Shown one piece after another: positions 1 through 8,527 of a stretch of 40,869 nucleotides of DNA. A program made the translations under genes and the position numbers. The DNA comes from Oscillospiraceae bacterium (lineage in GTDB: Bacteria; Bacillota; Clostridia; Oscillospirales; Acutalibacteraceae): NCBI GenBank assembly GCA_031269595.1, contig JAISYX010000002.1:1-40869 (forward strand). The letters are read 5' to 3'. How positions within the stretch are numbered: position 1 is the stretch's first letter; every line of letters starts with the position of its first letter. The notes beneath the pieces are model-generated. The model was not told where the DNA came from. It saw nothing but the letters and a program-made list of their open reading frames with translations, and searched no databases.

Positions 1-51
1 CGTAGCTGCACTAAGCGCAACAGCCAGTAGAATTGCCATAAATTTTTTCAT
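1..51 (-). CDS. N-terminus of an exported protein (partial)
   Basis: Only the first 17 codons lie in the window, read leftwards from ATG at 49-51. They encode MKKFMAILLAVALSAAT, a positively charged start followed by a hydrophobic run, which is a typical signal peptide or lipoprotein leader. The function cannot be told. It is the next gene downstream of the CWB2/substrate-binding gene, on the same strand but beyond a strong hairpin. The Shine-Dalgarno is weak (AAAGG about 15 bases upstream). Confidence 0.5.
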   Translation of the reverse strand, partial: MKKFMAILLAVALSAAT

Positions 52-110
52 AATTAACACCGGTAGCCTTTCTTGTTGTTGTAAGAATACGGGGGAAGCG
101 GCTTAGGGGG

Positions 111-147
111 TGTGCGGCGGGGAGTTGATTGGGCTCCCCGCCGCGCA
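111..147 (-). terminator. GC-rich hairpin after the first CWB2/SBP gene
   Basis: A 14-bp stem (111-124 pairing with 134-147, one G-T pair, 9-base loop) lies 28 bases beyond the stop codon of the minus-strand gene. No T-run follows it on the minus strand, so it may be a 3'-end stabiliser or an imperfect terminator. The paralogous gene has a related GC-rich hairpin at 2782-2817. Confidence 0.55.
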
Positions 148-175
148 ATATGGGAACAAAAGGTAGGAGAAATCG

Positions 176-2494
176 TTAATAATATGTGGCGTTAACAGCA
201 GCTATTAACTCGGCAGCTGTGACATTGCCATTGAAGAAATCTGCGGATTGGCCGAAGAGGATAGCCTTGGCGGAAGGGGAAATCCAATCCTGAACAGCAC
301 CTTGGAACATTGTAACGCCTGCGTTAAAGGCAAGAGAAGACTTTAAGGTATCGGTGAGTGGAGTTGCAATAGCACCTTCAGAGATACGAGCGGCCTCAAG
401 CCAATCTGTGTCTGTTATAACATAGGCACGATTTTTGTTTGCAGCAGCACTTGCCGAAAGGGTGTAGGTGCGCCATTCACCGTAAGAGAGCAGAGCCTCG
501 GCAGAGGTGATAGACTGCACAAACTGAACAGCTGAATCTCTCTTAGCAAGGTCATTCCAAGCATTGCGGGAGATTGCGAAGCCCATGGAGATATCGCCTA
601 TAGCGTCTGTGCTTTTGCGGCTTGCGCCTGCCTTTGCAGGGAAGTAAGTGATAGCGATATTGGGGTTAGTAACATTGTAGCTCCAAGAGCCGCCTACAAA
701 GAAAGCGGCCTTGTCAGAAAGAAGTGCATCAAATGCATCGCCGTTTGTTGCGGTGTTAGCATTTCCTCCAACGCCATTGTAGAGCAAGCCGTCTGTATAA
801 AGAGCTTTGATGTCGTCAAGTCCTGCGGCAAAGGCGGCAGCTTCTGCGGCGTCCTTAGTGTATGAACCATGTTGTGAGGCAACCTTCTCGTTGTTGTAGG
901 AGGTGTACTCCCAGAGGTAGTGTATGCCCTCGGCAGGGTCAAAAACGGTTGCAAGGGGAATATAGCCTTTAGTCTTAATAGTTTTAAGGTTTGCAACCCA
1001 CTGCTCATAGGTGGTGTTTTTATCGGGTAGGGAGACGCCTGCGGCAGCCAAAACCTTTTTGTTGGCAAACAGTGCTTCAGAATAGCCAGGACCAGGGATA
1101 AAATACTGCTTGCCGTCTGAAGCTGTTGCGGTAGCTTTAATGAGATTCATGTCATGGTCGGAGGCAAAGTCAGGGTATTCCGCCTTGATTTCGTCAATAG
1201 AGACGAACTTGTTGGCACTTACAAAAGGCTCTGCATCAGCACCCATCCAGTAGTAAAGAACGTCTGGGTCGTTGCCGGAGAGGAATGCAGTGTTAACAGC
1301 TTGTTTGTATCGCTCGTCTCCTGTAGCGGCAATGTTGGTATACTCAACACCAGAATCCTCAGCAGCTAGGGAGAACAGAGCTGTCATCCAGTCGTTGGGT
1401 GTAAAGGTTGAGCGAATGGTGATTGGAAGCTTGTCGAGGATATGCCACCTGATAATTTTATCCGAAAGTGCGCTTGTACCGCCGTAAACATATACATCTT
1501 TAGGCTTTGTCTGCTGAATTATATTCCGGACACTGCCAACAACACTTACATTGTTGATTAACAGCAGTGGTGAGCCCTTTAAAGCAGCATGTGCGCCACC
1601 TGCAAGTGCATCAGGGAAGTTGCCGCCGGCAGCAAGGCTTATAGATGAGAGGTTATAGTAGAATTCATCACAAATAGCAACCGAGGTCTCATATCTGTTG
1701 CTTCCGGCTAATCTTACGACATCATCACATAGGTTTTTGCCTAAATAGTTTTCAACAGCTTGGGGAACAGAAGAAGTTCCGCCTGCAATATAAGCAACTT
1801 TTGTCTCTTCACTTATGCCTGCAATATACGCTTCTGTTTCGCTGTTAAGAATGGCTGAATTTTTAGGTGTGAACAGAATAGGCATACCGTATTTTCCGGC
1901 AGCAGCACCGGCAGCAAGAGCGTCAGGGTAGTTAAGTGCGTCGGCAATAACTACATGTGAGGGCTCAGATCCGTTTATCTCTGCCAGTTCGGTGGCTATT
2001 GCAACAGCTGTTCCATATCTTGTGCCGCCAAAAAGCCTTTTAACGTTTAAACCCTTAGCTTCAAGAGCACTTTTTACAGCAGCAGGGATTGTGCTCTCGC
2101 CGCCTAAGATATAAACATTTGAAGCTTTAAGCTTTTGAATTGCCTCAAGAACCAAGGGCTCAATTGCTTTGCCTGTTGTTAACAACAGCGGAGCATTTAA
2201 AGAGCCAGCAAGAGGAACTCCCGCAAGAGCATCTGCAAAGCCGTTGCCGCTTGCCAAAACAACACTGTCTGAAGTCTCGAAGTCGCTGGAGATGTCCAAC
2301 GCAGTGTTAACCCTGTTTGAGCCGCTAAATCTTGTAACCTTGCTTTCTTCAAGCTGCTGAGTAGTTTTTGCCGAAACGCCCAATGCCTGAACCATGCTAA
2401 AGACTAATGCCAGAGAGATGCACAAAGAAATAATCCTTTTCATACCTTTAACCTCTTTCTTTAAATTTTGGGCTTGCGTTAACTTTTTGCTCAT
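176..2494 (-). CDS. Cell-wall-anchored extracellular substrate-binding protein (3x CWB2 + SBP family 1)
   Basis: 772-residue secreted protein. A hydrophobic signal peptide begins at MKRIISLCISLALVFSMV (residues 18-35). Three CWB2 repeats follow (about 53-350), each with the R-x-x-G-x-x-R-x-x-T-A/S opening (FSGSNRVNTA, FGGTRYGTA, LAGSNRYETS) and a late GG-(T/E)-S element. CWB2 repeats bind secondary wall polymers. The rest (about 358-772) resembles the family 1 sugar-type binding proteins of ABC importers (DVLYYWMG, GIHYLWEYTSYN, AAFFVGGSW). I infer a wall-tethered binding protein; the ligand is unknown. I chose ATG at 2494 because GGAGG lies 7 bases before it; an inner ATG (MKRII) also has GAGG 8 bases upstream. 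A longer TTG-start reading lacks a site. The gene is transcribed alone from the promoter at 2572-2599. It is paralogous to the next gene: leader, CWB2 block, binding domain and promoter are all shared. No ABC permease is adjacent. Confidence 0.9.
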   Translation of the reverse strand: MSKKLTQAQNLKKEVKGMKRIISLCISLALVFSMVQALGVSAKTTQQLEESKVTRFSGSNRVNTALDISSDFETSDSVVLASGNGFADALAGVPLAGSLNAPLLLTTGKAIEPLVLEAIQKLKASNVYILGGESTIPAAVKSALEAKGLNVKRLFGGTRYGTAVAIATELAEINGSEPSHVVIADALNYPDALAAGAAAGKYGMPILFTPKNSAILNSETEAYIAGISEETKVAYIAGGTSSVPQAVENYLGKNLCDDVVRLAGSNRYETSVAICDEFYYNLSSISLAAGGNFPDALAGGAHAALKGSPLLLINNVSVVGSVRNIIQQTKPKDVYVYGGTSALSDKIIRWHILDKLPITIRSTFTPNDWMTALFSLAAEDSGVEYTNIAATGDERYKQAVNTAFLSGNDPDVLYYWMGADAEPFVSANKFVSIDEIKAEYPDFASDHDMNLIKATATASDGKQYFIPGPGYSEALFANKKVLAAAGVSLPDKNTTYEQWVANLKTIKTKGYIPLATVFDPAEGIHYLWEYTSYNNEKVASQHGSYTKDAAEAAAFAAGLDDIKALYTDGLLYNGVGGNANTATNGDAFDALLSDKAAFFVGGSWSYNVTNPNIAITYFPAKAGASRKSTDAIGDISMGFAISRNAWNDLAKRDSAVQFVQSITSAEALLSYGEWRTYTLSASAAANKNRAYVITDTDWLEAARISEGAIATPLTDTLKSSLAFNAGVTMFQGAVQDWISPSAKAILFGQSADFFNGNVTAAELIAAVNATYY

Positions 2495-2571
2495 TTTCTT
2501 GACCTCCAATTTCGTTATGAGATTCAACTACTTTTTGAAACGGCTAAGCCTCCTTTTCTTAACATGCTTCA

Positions 2572-2599
2572 ATTATAACATAAGTTCATAAGAACTCAA
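2572..2599 (-). promoter_or_regulatory. SigA-type promoter with palindromic spacer, first CWB2/SBP gene
   Basis: On the minus strand, TTGAGT (2594-2599) and TATAAT (2572-2577) are separated by 16 bases. The spacer and the edge of the -35 hold an AGTTC-N4-GAACT inverted repeat (2583-2596), a likely operator. The paralogue has the same arrangement at 7623-7650. Confidence 0.8.
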
Positions 2600-2632
2600 T
2601 GCCGATTTTAGGCGATTACAGCCAATTATAAG

Positions 2633-2644
2633 GGAATATATTCC
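2633..2644. promoter_or_regulatory. Upstream palindrome GGAATATATTCC
   Basis: Perfect 12-bp palindrome 34 bases upstream of the -35. It is kept as GGAATATCTTCC (7684-7695) at the same place before the paralogue, inside a conserved block of about 90 bp that also shares TTAGGCGATTACAGCCAATTA. Candidate regulator site; the regulator is unknown. Confidence 0.45.
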
Positions 2645-2732
2645 ATTTTCTTTGATTTTCATGAGTTTTCGCAGTTTTTTAACTTTTTTAAAATTTTAGG
2701 TATCTTAAAAACCTGTAGTACCCTTTAATTAA

Positions 2733-2754
2733 AAATTTGCGCAGTAAATTCACC
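2733..2754. repeat. Dispersed intergenic repeat AAATTTGCGCAG-type, copy 1
   Basis: This 22-bp string matches 14648-14669 with two mismatches. A shorter relative (TAAATTTGCGCAATTTTCAA) occurs near 19190. Each copy is followed by short TTCAATT/TTCACTT runs. It is a genome-dispersed intergenic repeat of unknown role. Confidence 0.5.
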
Positions 2755-2781
2755 ACAACTCTTCACTCTTCACTTGAAAAG

Positions 2782-2817
2782 TGCGGCGGGGCAGCCGATT
2801 CAAACTGCTCCGCCGCA
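2782..2817 (-). terminator. Terminator hairpin after the LRR/CWB2/SBP gene
   Basis: 13-bp stem (2782-2794 with 2805-2817, one G-T pair) with a 10-base loop, followed on the minus strand by CTTTTC. It lies 28 bases past the stop codon and resembles the hairpin at 111-147. Confidence 0.65.
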
Positions 2818-2844
2818 ATAGGGTAACAAAAGTTAAGGAGAAAT

Positions 2845-5800
2845 TTATGCGGCGTTAACAGCAGCTATTAAATCGGCCGCTGTGCCTGTGCCGTTGAAGA
2901 AGTTTGCAGACTGGCCGAAGAGGATGGCTCTACTTTTTTGGGAAAATTCATCCTGCACAGCACCTTGGAACATTGTAATGCCTGTGTTAAAAGCAAGGGC
3001 AGATTTTAAGGTATCGGTGAGTGGAGTTGGATAGTAGTCATAATCTTCTGCTGTAAGATCAGCTATGCGTTTGGCACGAGTCCAATCAAAGTTTGGAGTA
3101 TAAGCACGGGTTTTGTTTGAAACAGCACTTGCTGAAAGGGTGTAGGTGCGCCATTCGCCAAAGGAGAGCAGAGCCTCGGCAGAGGTTAATGATTGCACCA
3201 ATGCAACAACACCAGCTCTCTTTTCGGGGTCTTCATAGGCCTTGCGGGAGATTGCGTAGCCCATAGAGATACCGCCTATAGCGTCTGTGTTTTTGCGGTT
3301 AGAGCCTGCCTTTGCGGGGAAGTAGGTTATGCCAACATTTTCGTTCCAAACATTGTAGCTCCATGAACCGCCTACAAAGAAAGCAGCATTGCCGTCGATA
3401 AGGGCAAAAAATGTATCGCTGTTTGTTATGGTGTCAGCATCGGGTGAGAGCAAGCCATTGTCATAAAGGGCTTTAATGTCATCAAGTCCTGCGGCAAAGG
3501 CGGCAGCTTCTGCTGCGTCCTTGGTGTACGCACCGTGCTGTGAAGCATCCAGCTCATTGTTGAAGGAGGTGTACTCCCAGAGGTAGTGTATACCCTCGGC
3601 AGGGTCAAAAACTGTGGCAAGGGCTGTGTATCCTGCGTCTTTAACCTTTTTAAGGTCTTCAACCCACTGCTCATAGGTGGTGTTAGCATCGGGCACGCTT
3701 ACGCCTGCTGCATCAAGAACAGCCTTGTTGTAAAGCAGAGCCTCAGAATAGCCAATGCTTGGTACAAAGTAATGCTTGCCGTCGGCAGCTTTGCCGCCTA
3801 CTGCATCAATACGGTTGATGTCATGGTCAGCAATAAAGTTGGGGTAATCCTGCTGTATTTCTTCAATAGAGACAAGCTTGTCAGCGTCTATTAAGGGCTT
3901 TGCATAATCGCCCATCCAGTAGTACAGAACGTCAGATTCATCGCCTGAGAGGAATTCAGTAATAACATCCTGCCTGTAATTATCATCGCCTGTATCAGCA
4001 ACATTAACACAGTTAACGCCGGAATCCTCGGCAGCCAGAGTAGTAAGAGCTGTCATCCAGTCATCGGTTGTGAAGGTAGAACGAAGGGTGACACGGGAAA
4101 CATATTCGCCTGCATATCTTGTAACTATGCTATTGGAAACAGAGCTTGTGCCGCCAAAGATATAAAGCTTTGATTTGTCGTTTGTACGCAGGTCAAATCT
4201 GATTGTGCTGTAGAGGTAATCAGGGTGCAGCAGGATAACGGGGGCAAGATTCTTTGCAGCAAATGAGCTGCCTGCAAGTGCGTCAGGGAAGCTTGCGCCT
4301 GTTGCCACAGTAAAGGCATCGCCTGCAAACAAATCCTTGTAGGCTCTGTATATAGAGTCAGAGGTGATATAGCGGTTTGAGCCGGAAATACGGCTTGTTC
4401 CGGTAACTCCCAAAGAGGCAAGGGAGCCCTCTGTCTTTGCGTTTACAGAGCTTGTGCCGCCCACTATTGTGGAGCTCTTTATAGCATTAGTTTTTACAAA
4501 CGTTGAGGCTTCTTCCGAAAGCGCACTTTGTCCGGGGTTTGCGAAGAGTATAGGAGCACCCTTTATTGCCGCAACAGGGCTTATAGAAAGCGCGTCGGGG
4601 AAGGAGGTACCGCTTGCAAGGAAGAACTCAGTTGGTGCGCCCTTGACCTTTACCAGAGCCTTGGCGATTTCAACAGCGGTAACATAGCGGTTTCCGCCTG
4701 CCAGCCTTTCTACATTGTAAAGCTTGCTAAGCTCATCAAATGTAGCATTGTTAACGGAGCTTTCGCCGCCCAGAATGTAAACATCCTTTGCGCCAAGACG
4801 TGCTATTTCCTTTTTAACGTCTTCTTCCAGAGTGGCTGCTGTTGTTAACAGGATAGGGGCATCCTTTGATGCGGCAAATGGGCCGCCTGCCAGTGCGTCT
4901 GCAAAGTTTGAACCGCTTGCCAAAACAACTGCTGTTGCCTCGCCGTCTGCCCAGCCCTCTTTGGAGATTTCCAGGGCTGTGTCAACTCTGTTGTTGCCGC
5001 TAAGGCGTGTTTTTGTTTGGATTGACGTGTAGAGTGGGCTTTGTCCATCATTCTTAACTTTTACGCCATTCTTTTTAAGCTGCTGTATTGTGTCATAGGT
5101 GTCGGATTTTGGGTCTGTGTCAAAGTAGTTCTTGCTGATATCCAGCTCAAAACCTTTTTTTAAAAGTGTAGTAAGGGGAGATAAATCTGCAATATAAGAA
5201 TTATAAATGCCAAGAGAAGTGGGCTTAGTAAGGGTAGAAAGGGCTGCAAGGCCTTCTTGAGCAAGGTTATACAGATTAAGGGACTTAATTGCAGGTAACT
5301 GTGCAAGGATAGAGTAATTGCTTACCTGTGAATAATACAAGCTCAAATCAACAAGCTTATTGCAATACTCCAAGCCGCTTAGGTCTGATACAAAAGAAGC
5401 AGAGAGATTAGTAACCCCTGAAAGCTCACGCTCTGAAAGCTCGCCGTCCCAGTTGCTGTCATACGTCTTCAACAATGCTGCCTTTAGGTTTTCGTCAGGA
5501 ATATTAACAATTGGCGTGTTATCTATTCCTGTGATGTCTTGGTATTGATACCAAACTGTTGCGCCGTTAGCCAAAAATGTCTCTATTATCTGCATTACGG
5601 CGGGGTCGTCTAAATTAAGCCCATTGTTCTCTATATCCAAATACTCTAAATTAGTTAAGCTTGCAAGGGGGGTAATATCTGCAATTTGGTTTACCCATAA
5701 AACTAATTGATACAAATTGCTTAAGCCCGCAAGAGGTGAAACATCTGTTACTTGGTTGTTGTACAAACTCAGATAGCCAAGATTTGCAAGTGAAGCAAGG

Positions 5801-7545
5801 GCTGAAATATCTGTTATTTTATTGTTGCCCAAATACAGATAATCAAGCTTTGTCAGTGCGGAAAGTGCAGAAATATCTGTTATTTGGTTGTAGCCCAAAT
5901 CTAGGCTTTCAAGATTTGTTAGTGCAGCAAGGGCTGAAACATCTGTTATTTGGTTGCCGTACAAACTCAGGCTTTCAAGATTTGTCAATGTAGCAAGGGC
6001 TGAAATGTCTGTTATTTGGCAGTTTCCCAAACTCAGATATTTAAGATTTGTCAGCGCAGAAATAAATGACAGGTCTGTTACAGAGGTTTCATACAGGTTA
6101 AGGCTATAAAGCAATGGTAACTGCGCCATGGCAGAAAAATCACTTACAGTTGAATTGTACAAGCTCAAATAATCCAAGTTGGTGCAATACTCCAAACCGC
6201 TTAAATCTGCTACCTCTTCGGCCCATACATAATCAACCTGTGAAAGCTCATACTCTGAAAGCTTACCGTCGCCGTTTGTGTCTGCGCCATAGTCAAAAAA
6301 CGCCTGCCTTAGGTTTGCGTCAGGTATGTTGACAACAGGGGTGGTGTCGGGGATTATCTGGTATTCATAATTAACCCATGTGCCGTTAGCCTCTAGTGCC
6401 TCTATTACCTGCATTGTGTCGGGGTCGGTTAAATCAAGATTGTTACCATCTAAATACAAGTAGTCTAAACTAGTTAAGCTTGCAAGGGGTGTAATGTCTT
6501 CAAGTTGGTTGTAGCCTAAATCCAAGAAATATAAACCGCTTAAGCCAGCAAGGGGCGAAACATCTGTTATTTGGTTGCTGGATAAAGCCAAAAGCCCAAG
6601 ACCGTTCAGATTTGCAAAAGCAGAAACATCTGTTATTCCTGAATCAATAATCTGCAGCTGCCATAGGTTTGGTATGCTTTCTAAAACTGAGTAGTCGCTT
6701 AAGCTCAAACCTGATATATCCAAGGCTGAAAGATTCTCAAAAGTTACTAAGGATGATATATCTTTTACATTTGTATGTGAAATGTAAAGAGAATTAATAG
6801 GAAACCCTTGAAGAACAGATAAATCACTCAATGGGGTGAAACTAAGGTCAACAACTTCCAAATTGGCTAAGGCTGAAAGCACAGAAGAATCAGCAAAGTC
6901 TGTATTTGAAATTCTTAAGCTGCTAAGGTTTGTTAAACCTGCAATAGGAGACCAATCTGTAACAGAGCCCCCATAAATACTTAAATAGGAAAGGTTTGTA
7001 AGGCCTGAAATTGCAGAAATGTCACTTATATTGGTCTCAAATAACTGAAGAGAACTAAGGTTTGTTGCGCCTGCAAGCGGAGTCCAATCTGCAATATCAG
7101 AATATTCAATGCTAACATAAGACAAATTAGTAAGGGAGGGTATGAATGAAATGTCGGTAATATTGCTTAGTTCCACGCTGTCAAGCCCAGTTAACTGTGT
7201 GAGAATAGACCAATCGCTTACAGCTGGACGGCTCAGGGTAATCCAATGTAATTCATCGCAATACTGTAAGCCAGTTAAATCGGATACATTGTCAGCGTAT
7301 AAATTAAACACATCCGCCAGTTCGCTTTCGGTAAGCTGGCCGTCGTCATTGTAGTCTACTTGATTTAACAACGCCTGCCTTAAATTCACATCGGGAATGT
7401 TAACCACTGTATTCGGGGCTGCTTGAACGCTAAATGCCTGAACCATGCTAAAGATTAGTGCTAGGGAGATGCACAAAGAAATAATTCTCTTCATAACTTT
7501 AACCTCTTTCTTAAAATTTTGGGTTTGTGCTAACTTCTTGTTCAT
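2845..7545 (-). CDS. Wall-anchored LRR / CWB2 / substrate-binding mosaic surface protein
   Basis: 1566-residue secreted protein. After the signal peptide (MKRIISLCISLALIFSMV) come three modules starting near residues 45, 402 and 677. Each opens with VNIPD-x-NL and a calcium-loop sequence (DYNDDGQLTESEL, DTNGDGKLSEYEL, DSNWDGELSEREL; EF-hand/dockerin-like) and runs into 21-22-residue leucine-rich repeats of the LTNLxxLxLxxNxITDISAL type, as in internalins. Three CWB2 repeats follow (about 845-1150: LSGNNRVDTA, LAGGNRYVTA, ISGSNRYITS), then a family 1 substrate-binding domain (about 1150-1566) close to that of the neighbouring paralogue. LRRs usually bind protein or glycan; the joint role here is inferred, not known. 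ATG at 7545 is chosen for GGAGG 8 bases upstream over an in-frame GTG further out. It has its own promoter and terminator, so it is monocistronic. Confidence 0.9.
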   Translation of the reverse strand: MNKKLAQTQNFKKEVKVMKRIISLCISLALIFSMVQAFSVQAAPNTVVNIPDVNLRQALLNQVDYNDDGQLTESELADVFNLYADNVSDLTGLQYCDELHWITLSRPAVSDWSILTQLTGLDSVELSNITDISFIPSLTNLSYVSIEYSDIADWTPLAGATNLSSLQLFETNISDISAISGLTNLSYLSIYGGSVTDWSPIAGLTNLSSLRISNTDFADSSVLSALANLEVVDLSFTPLSDLSVLQGFPINSLYISHTNVKDISSLVTFENLSALDISGLSLSDYSVLESIPNLWQLQIIDSGITDVSAFANLNGLGLLALSSNQITDVSPLAGLSGLYFLDLGYNQLEDITPLASLTSLDYLYLDGNNLDLTDPDTMQVIEALEANGTWVNYEYQIIPDTTPVVNIPDANLRQAFFDYGADTNGDGKLSEYELSQVDYVWAEEVADLSGLEYCTNLDYLSLYNSTVSDFSAMAQLPLLYSLNLYETSVTDLSFISALTNLKYLSLGNCQITDISALATLTNLESLSLYGNQITDVSALAALTNLESLDLGYNQITDISALSALTKLDYLYLGNNKITDISALASLANLGYLSLYNNQVTDVSPLAGLSNLYQLVLWVNQIADITPLASLTNLEYLDIENNGLNLDDPAVMQIIETFLANGATVWYQYQDITGIDNTPIVNIPDENLKAALLKTYDSNWDGELSERELSGVTNLSASFVSDLSGLEYCNKLVDLSLYYSQVSNYSILAQLPAIKSLNLYNLAQEGLAALSTLTKPTSLGIYNSYIADLSPLTTLLKKGFELDISKNYFDTDPKSDTYDTIQQLKKNGVKVKNDGQSPLYTSIQTKTRLSGNNRVDTALEISKEGWADGEATAVVLASGSNFADALAGGPFAASKDAPILLTTAATLEEDVKKEIARLGAKDVYILGGESSVNNATFDELSKLYNVERLAGGNRYVTAVEIAKALVKVKGAPTEFFLASGTSFPDALSISPVAAIKGAPILFANPGQSALSEEASTFVKTNAIKSSTIVGGTSSVNAKTEGSLASLGVTGTSRISGSNRYITSDSIYRAYKDLFAGDAFTVATGASFPDALAGSSFAAKNLAPVILLHPDYLYSTIRFDLRTNDKSKLYIFGGTSSVSNSIVTRYAGEYVSRVTLRSTFTTDDWMTALTTLAAEDSGVNCVNVADTGDDNYRQDVITEFLSGDESDVLYYWMGDYAKPLIDADKLVSIEEIQQDYPNFIADHDINRIDAVGGKAADGKHYFVPSIGYSEALLYNKAVLDAAGVSVPDANTTYEQWVEDLKKVKDAGYTALATVFDPAEGIHYLWEYTSFNNELDASQHGAYTKDAAEAAAFAAGLDDIKALYDNGLLSPDADTITNSDTFFALIDGNAAFFVGGSWSYNVWNENVGITYFPAKAGSNRKNTDAIGGISMGYAISRKAYEDPEKRAGVVALVQSLTSAEALLSFGEWRTYTLSASAVSNKTRAYTPNFDWTRAKRIADLTAEDYDYYPTPLTDTLKSALAFNTGITMFQGAVQDEFSQKSRAILFGQSANFFNGTGTAADLIAAVNAA

Positions 7546-7622
7546 TTGCTTGACCTCCAATTTCGTAATACGGTTCACTTAATTCCTTTGATAGTTAAGC
7601 CTACTTTTCTTAACATGTTATA

Positions 7623-7650
7623 ATTATATCATAAGTTCACAAGAACTCAA
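7623..7650 (-). promoter_or_regulatory. SigA-type promoter with palindromic spacer, LRR/CWB2/SBP gene
   Basis: TTGAGT (7645-7650) and TATAAT (7623-7628) on the minus strand, 16 bases apart. The inverted repeat AGTTC-N4-GAACT (7634-7647) spans the spacer. Position and sequence match the promoter at 2572-2599. Confidence 0.8.
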
Positions 7651-7683
7651 CACCGATTTTAGGCGATTACAGCCAATTACAAG

Positions 7684-7695
7684 GGAATATCTTCC
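7684..7695. promoter_or_regulatory. Upstream palindrome, paralogue copy
   Basis: GGAATATCTTCC, the counterpart of 2633-2644, again 34 bases behind the -35. The GGAA/TTCC arms are kept while the centre differs by one base, as expected for a protein-binding site. Confidence 0.45.
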
Positions 7696-7823
7696 ATTTT
7701 CTTTGATTTTCATAAGTTTTCGCTATTTTTTAACTTTTTTAAAAAATTTTTAAAATCAATTAATATAGCAGAATTTTGCAAAACAGGGGTATAAAGCAGA
7801 TGTATGAAGCAAAAACTATTTTT

Positions 7824-7864
7824 GCTAATTAACATTTATAGAGCTATTTATGGCTCTAGTTAGC
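7824..7864 (+). promoter_or_regulatory. Leader hairpin before spoVT
   Basis: Two nested stems, GCTAA/TTAGC (7824-7828, 7860-7864) and AGAGC/GCTCT (7840-7844, 7853-7857), end 8 bases before the GGAGG at 7873-7877. It may tune translation or mRNA stability. I found no convincing sigma-G promoter in the 7741-7823 stretch. Confidence 0.35.
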
Positions 7865-7884
7865 GAATAAATGGAGGAATAGTT

Positions 7885-8424
7885 ATGAAAGCTACAGGTA
7901 TAGTTAGAAGAATAGACGATTTAGGCCGCATTGTTATACCCAAAGAGATTAGAAGAACTATGCGTATCCGTGAAGGCGACCCGCTGGAAATCTATACGGA
8001 CAGCGACGGAGAGGTTATTTTTAAAAAGTATTCTCCCATAGGTGAAATTTCGCCTTGGGCCGCTCAATATGCCGAGGTGCTCAGCAAAACCGCAGGCTTC
8101 CCCGTGCTTATTTGCGATAGTGACCACGTGGTTGCAGCCTCTGGTGTTTCTAAAAAGGAATATCTTGAGCGCAGAGTTTCAAGCTCTCTTGAGAACCTTT
8201 TAGAGGAGCGCAAGAGCTTTGTACTGGGGCAGGGCGGAGATAAGTTTTTGCCTGCCGAGGGCATAGACCGCTCTGCTGTGGCCGTGTTCCCTATAATCTC
8301 CTCAGGAGATATAACAGGTGCGGTTGTGCTGCTTGAAAACGATGGCGGCACTGCACCCAAGGAATCTGAAATAAAGCTGGCGCAGGTTGCTGCCGGATTT
8401 CTTAGCAAGCAAATGGAAGAGTAA
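7885..8424 (+). CDS. spoVT: Stage V sporulation protein T, SpoVT
   Basis: 179 residues, the usual SpoVT length. The N-terminal AbrB-type swapped-hairpin DNA-binding domain (about 1-50: MKATGIVRRIDDLGRIVIPK, then EIRRTMRIREGDPLEIY) is followed by a GAF-like C-terminal domain (about 60-178). In Bacillus SpoVT acts in the forespore as a transcription factor that tunes sigma-G genes, affecting spore coat, germination and resistance. Start: ATG with GGAGG 7 bases upstream. It stands alone on the plus strand, divergent from the surface-protein gene and convergent with the DNA glycosylase gene. It is the clearest sign that the host forms endospores. Confidence 0.96.
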   Translation: MKATGIVRRIDDLGRIVIPKEIRRTMRIREGDPLEIYTDSDGEVIFKKYSPIGEISPWAAQYAEVLSKTAGFPVLICDSDHVVAASGVSKKEYLERRVSSSLENLLEERKSFVLGQGGDKFLPAEGIDRSAVAVFPIISSGDITGAVVLLENDGGTAPKESEIKLAQVAAGFLSKQMEE

Positions 8425-8438
8425 TTCTTTTAACATGC

Positions 8439-8472
8439 AAAGGCAGGTGTGTATTTAAGCATAGCTGTCTTT
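8439..8472. terminator. Weak hairpin between convergent genes
   Basis: AAAGGCAG (8439-8446) can pair with CTGTCTTT (8465-8472) with one G-T pair and an 18-base loop, between the stops of spoVT and the DNA glycosylase gene. T-runs on both sides are short, so termination here is only a suggestion. Confidence 0.3.
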
Positions 8473-8527
8473 GTTACATAAACACAAGAGTTAGAAGCGA
8501 TGGTTGAAGGGCTTGTCCAATAGAGGG

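Noticed and set aside
2495-2527. Upstream TTG start for the first CWB2/SBP protein (and GTG at 7578 for the second)
   Set aside because: No ribosome site precedes them, while GGAGG lies 7-8 bases before the ATGs at 2494 and 7545 in both paralogues.
5640-6100. Tandem repeats of about 66 bp that look like a CRISPR or minisatellite
   Set aside because: They are the DNA of in-frame 22-residue leucine-rich repeats; there are no unique spacers and no cas genes.
7741-7823. A sigma-G promoter before spoVT
   Set aside because: Expected for spoVT, but no pair of elements at proper spacing is convincing enough to annotate.
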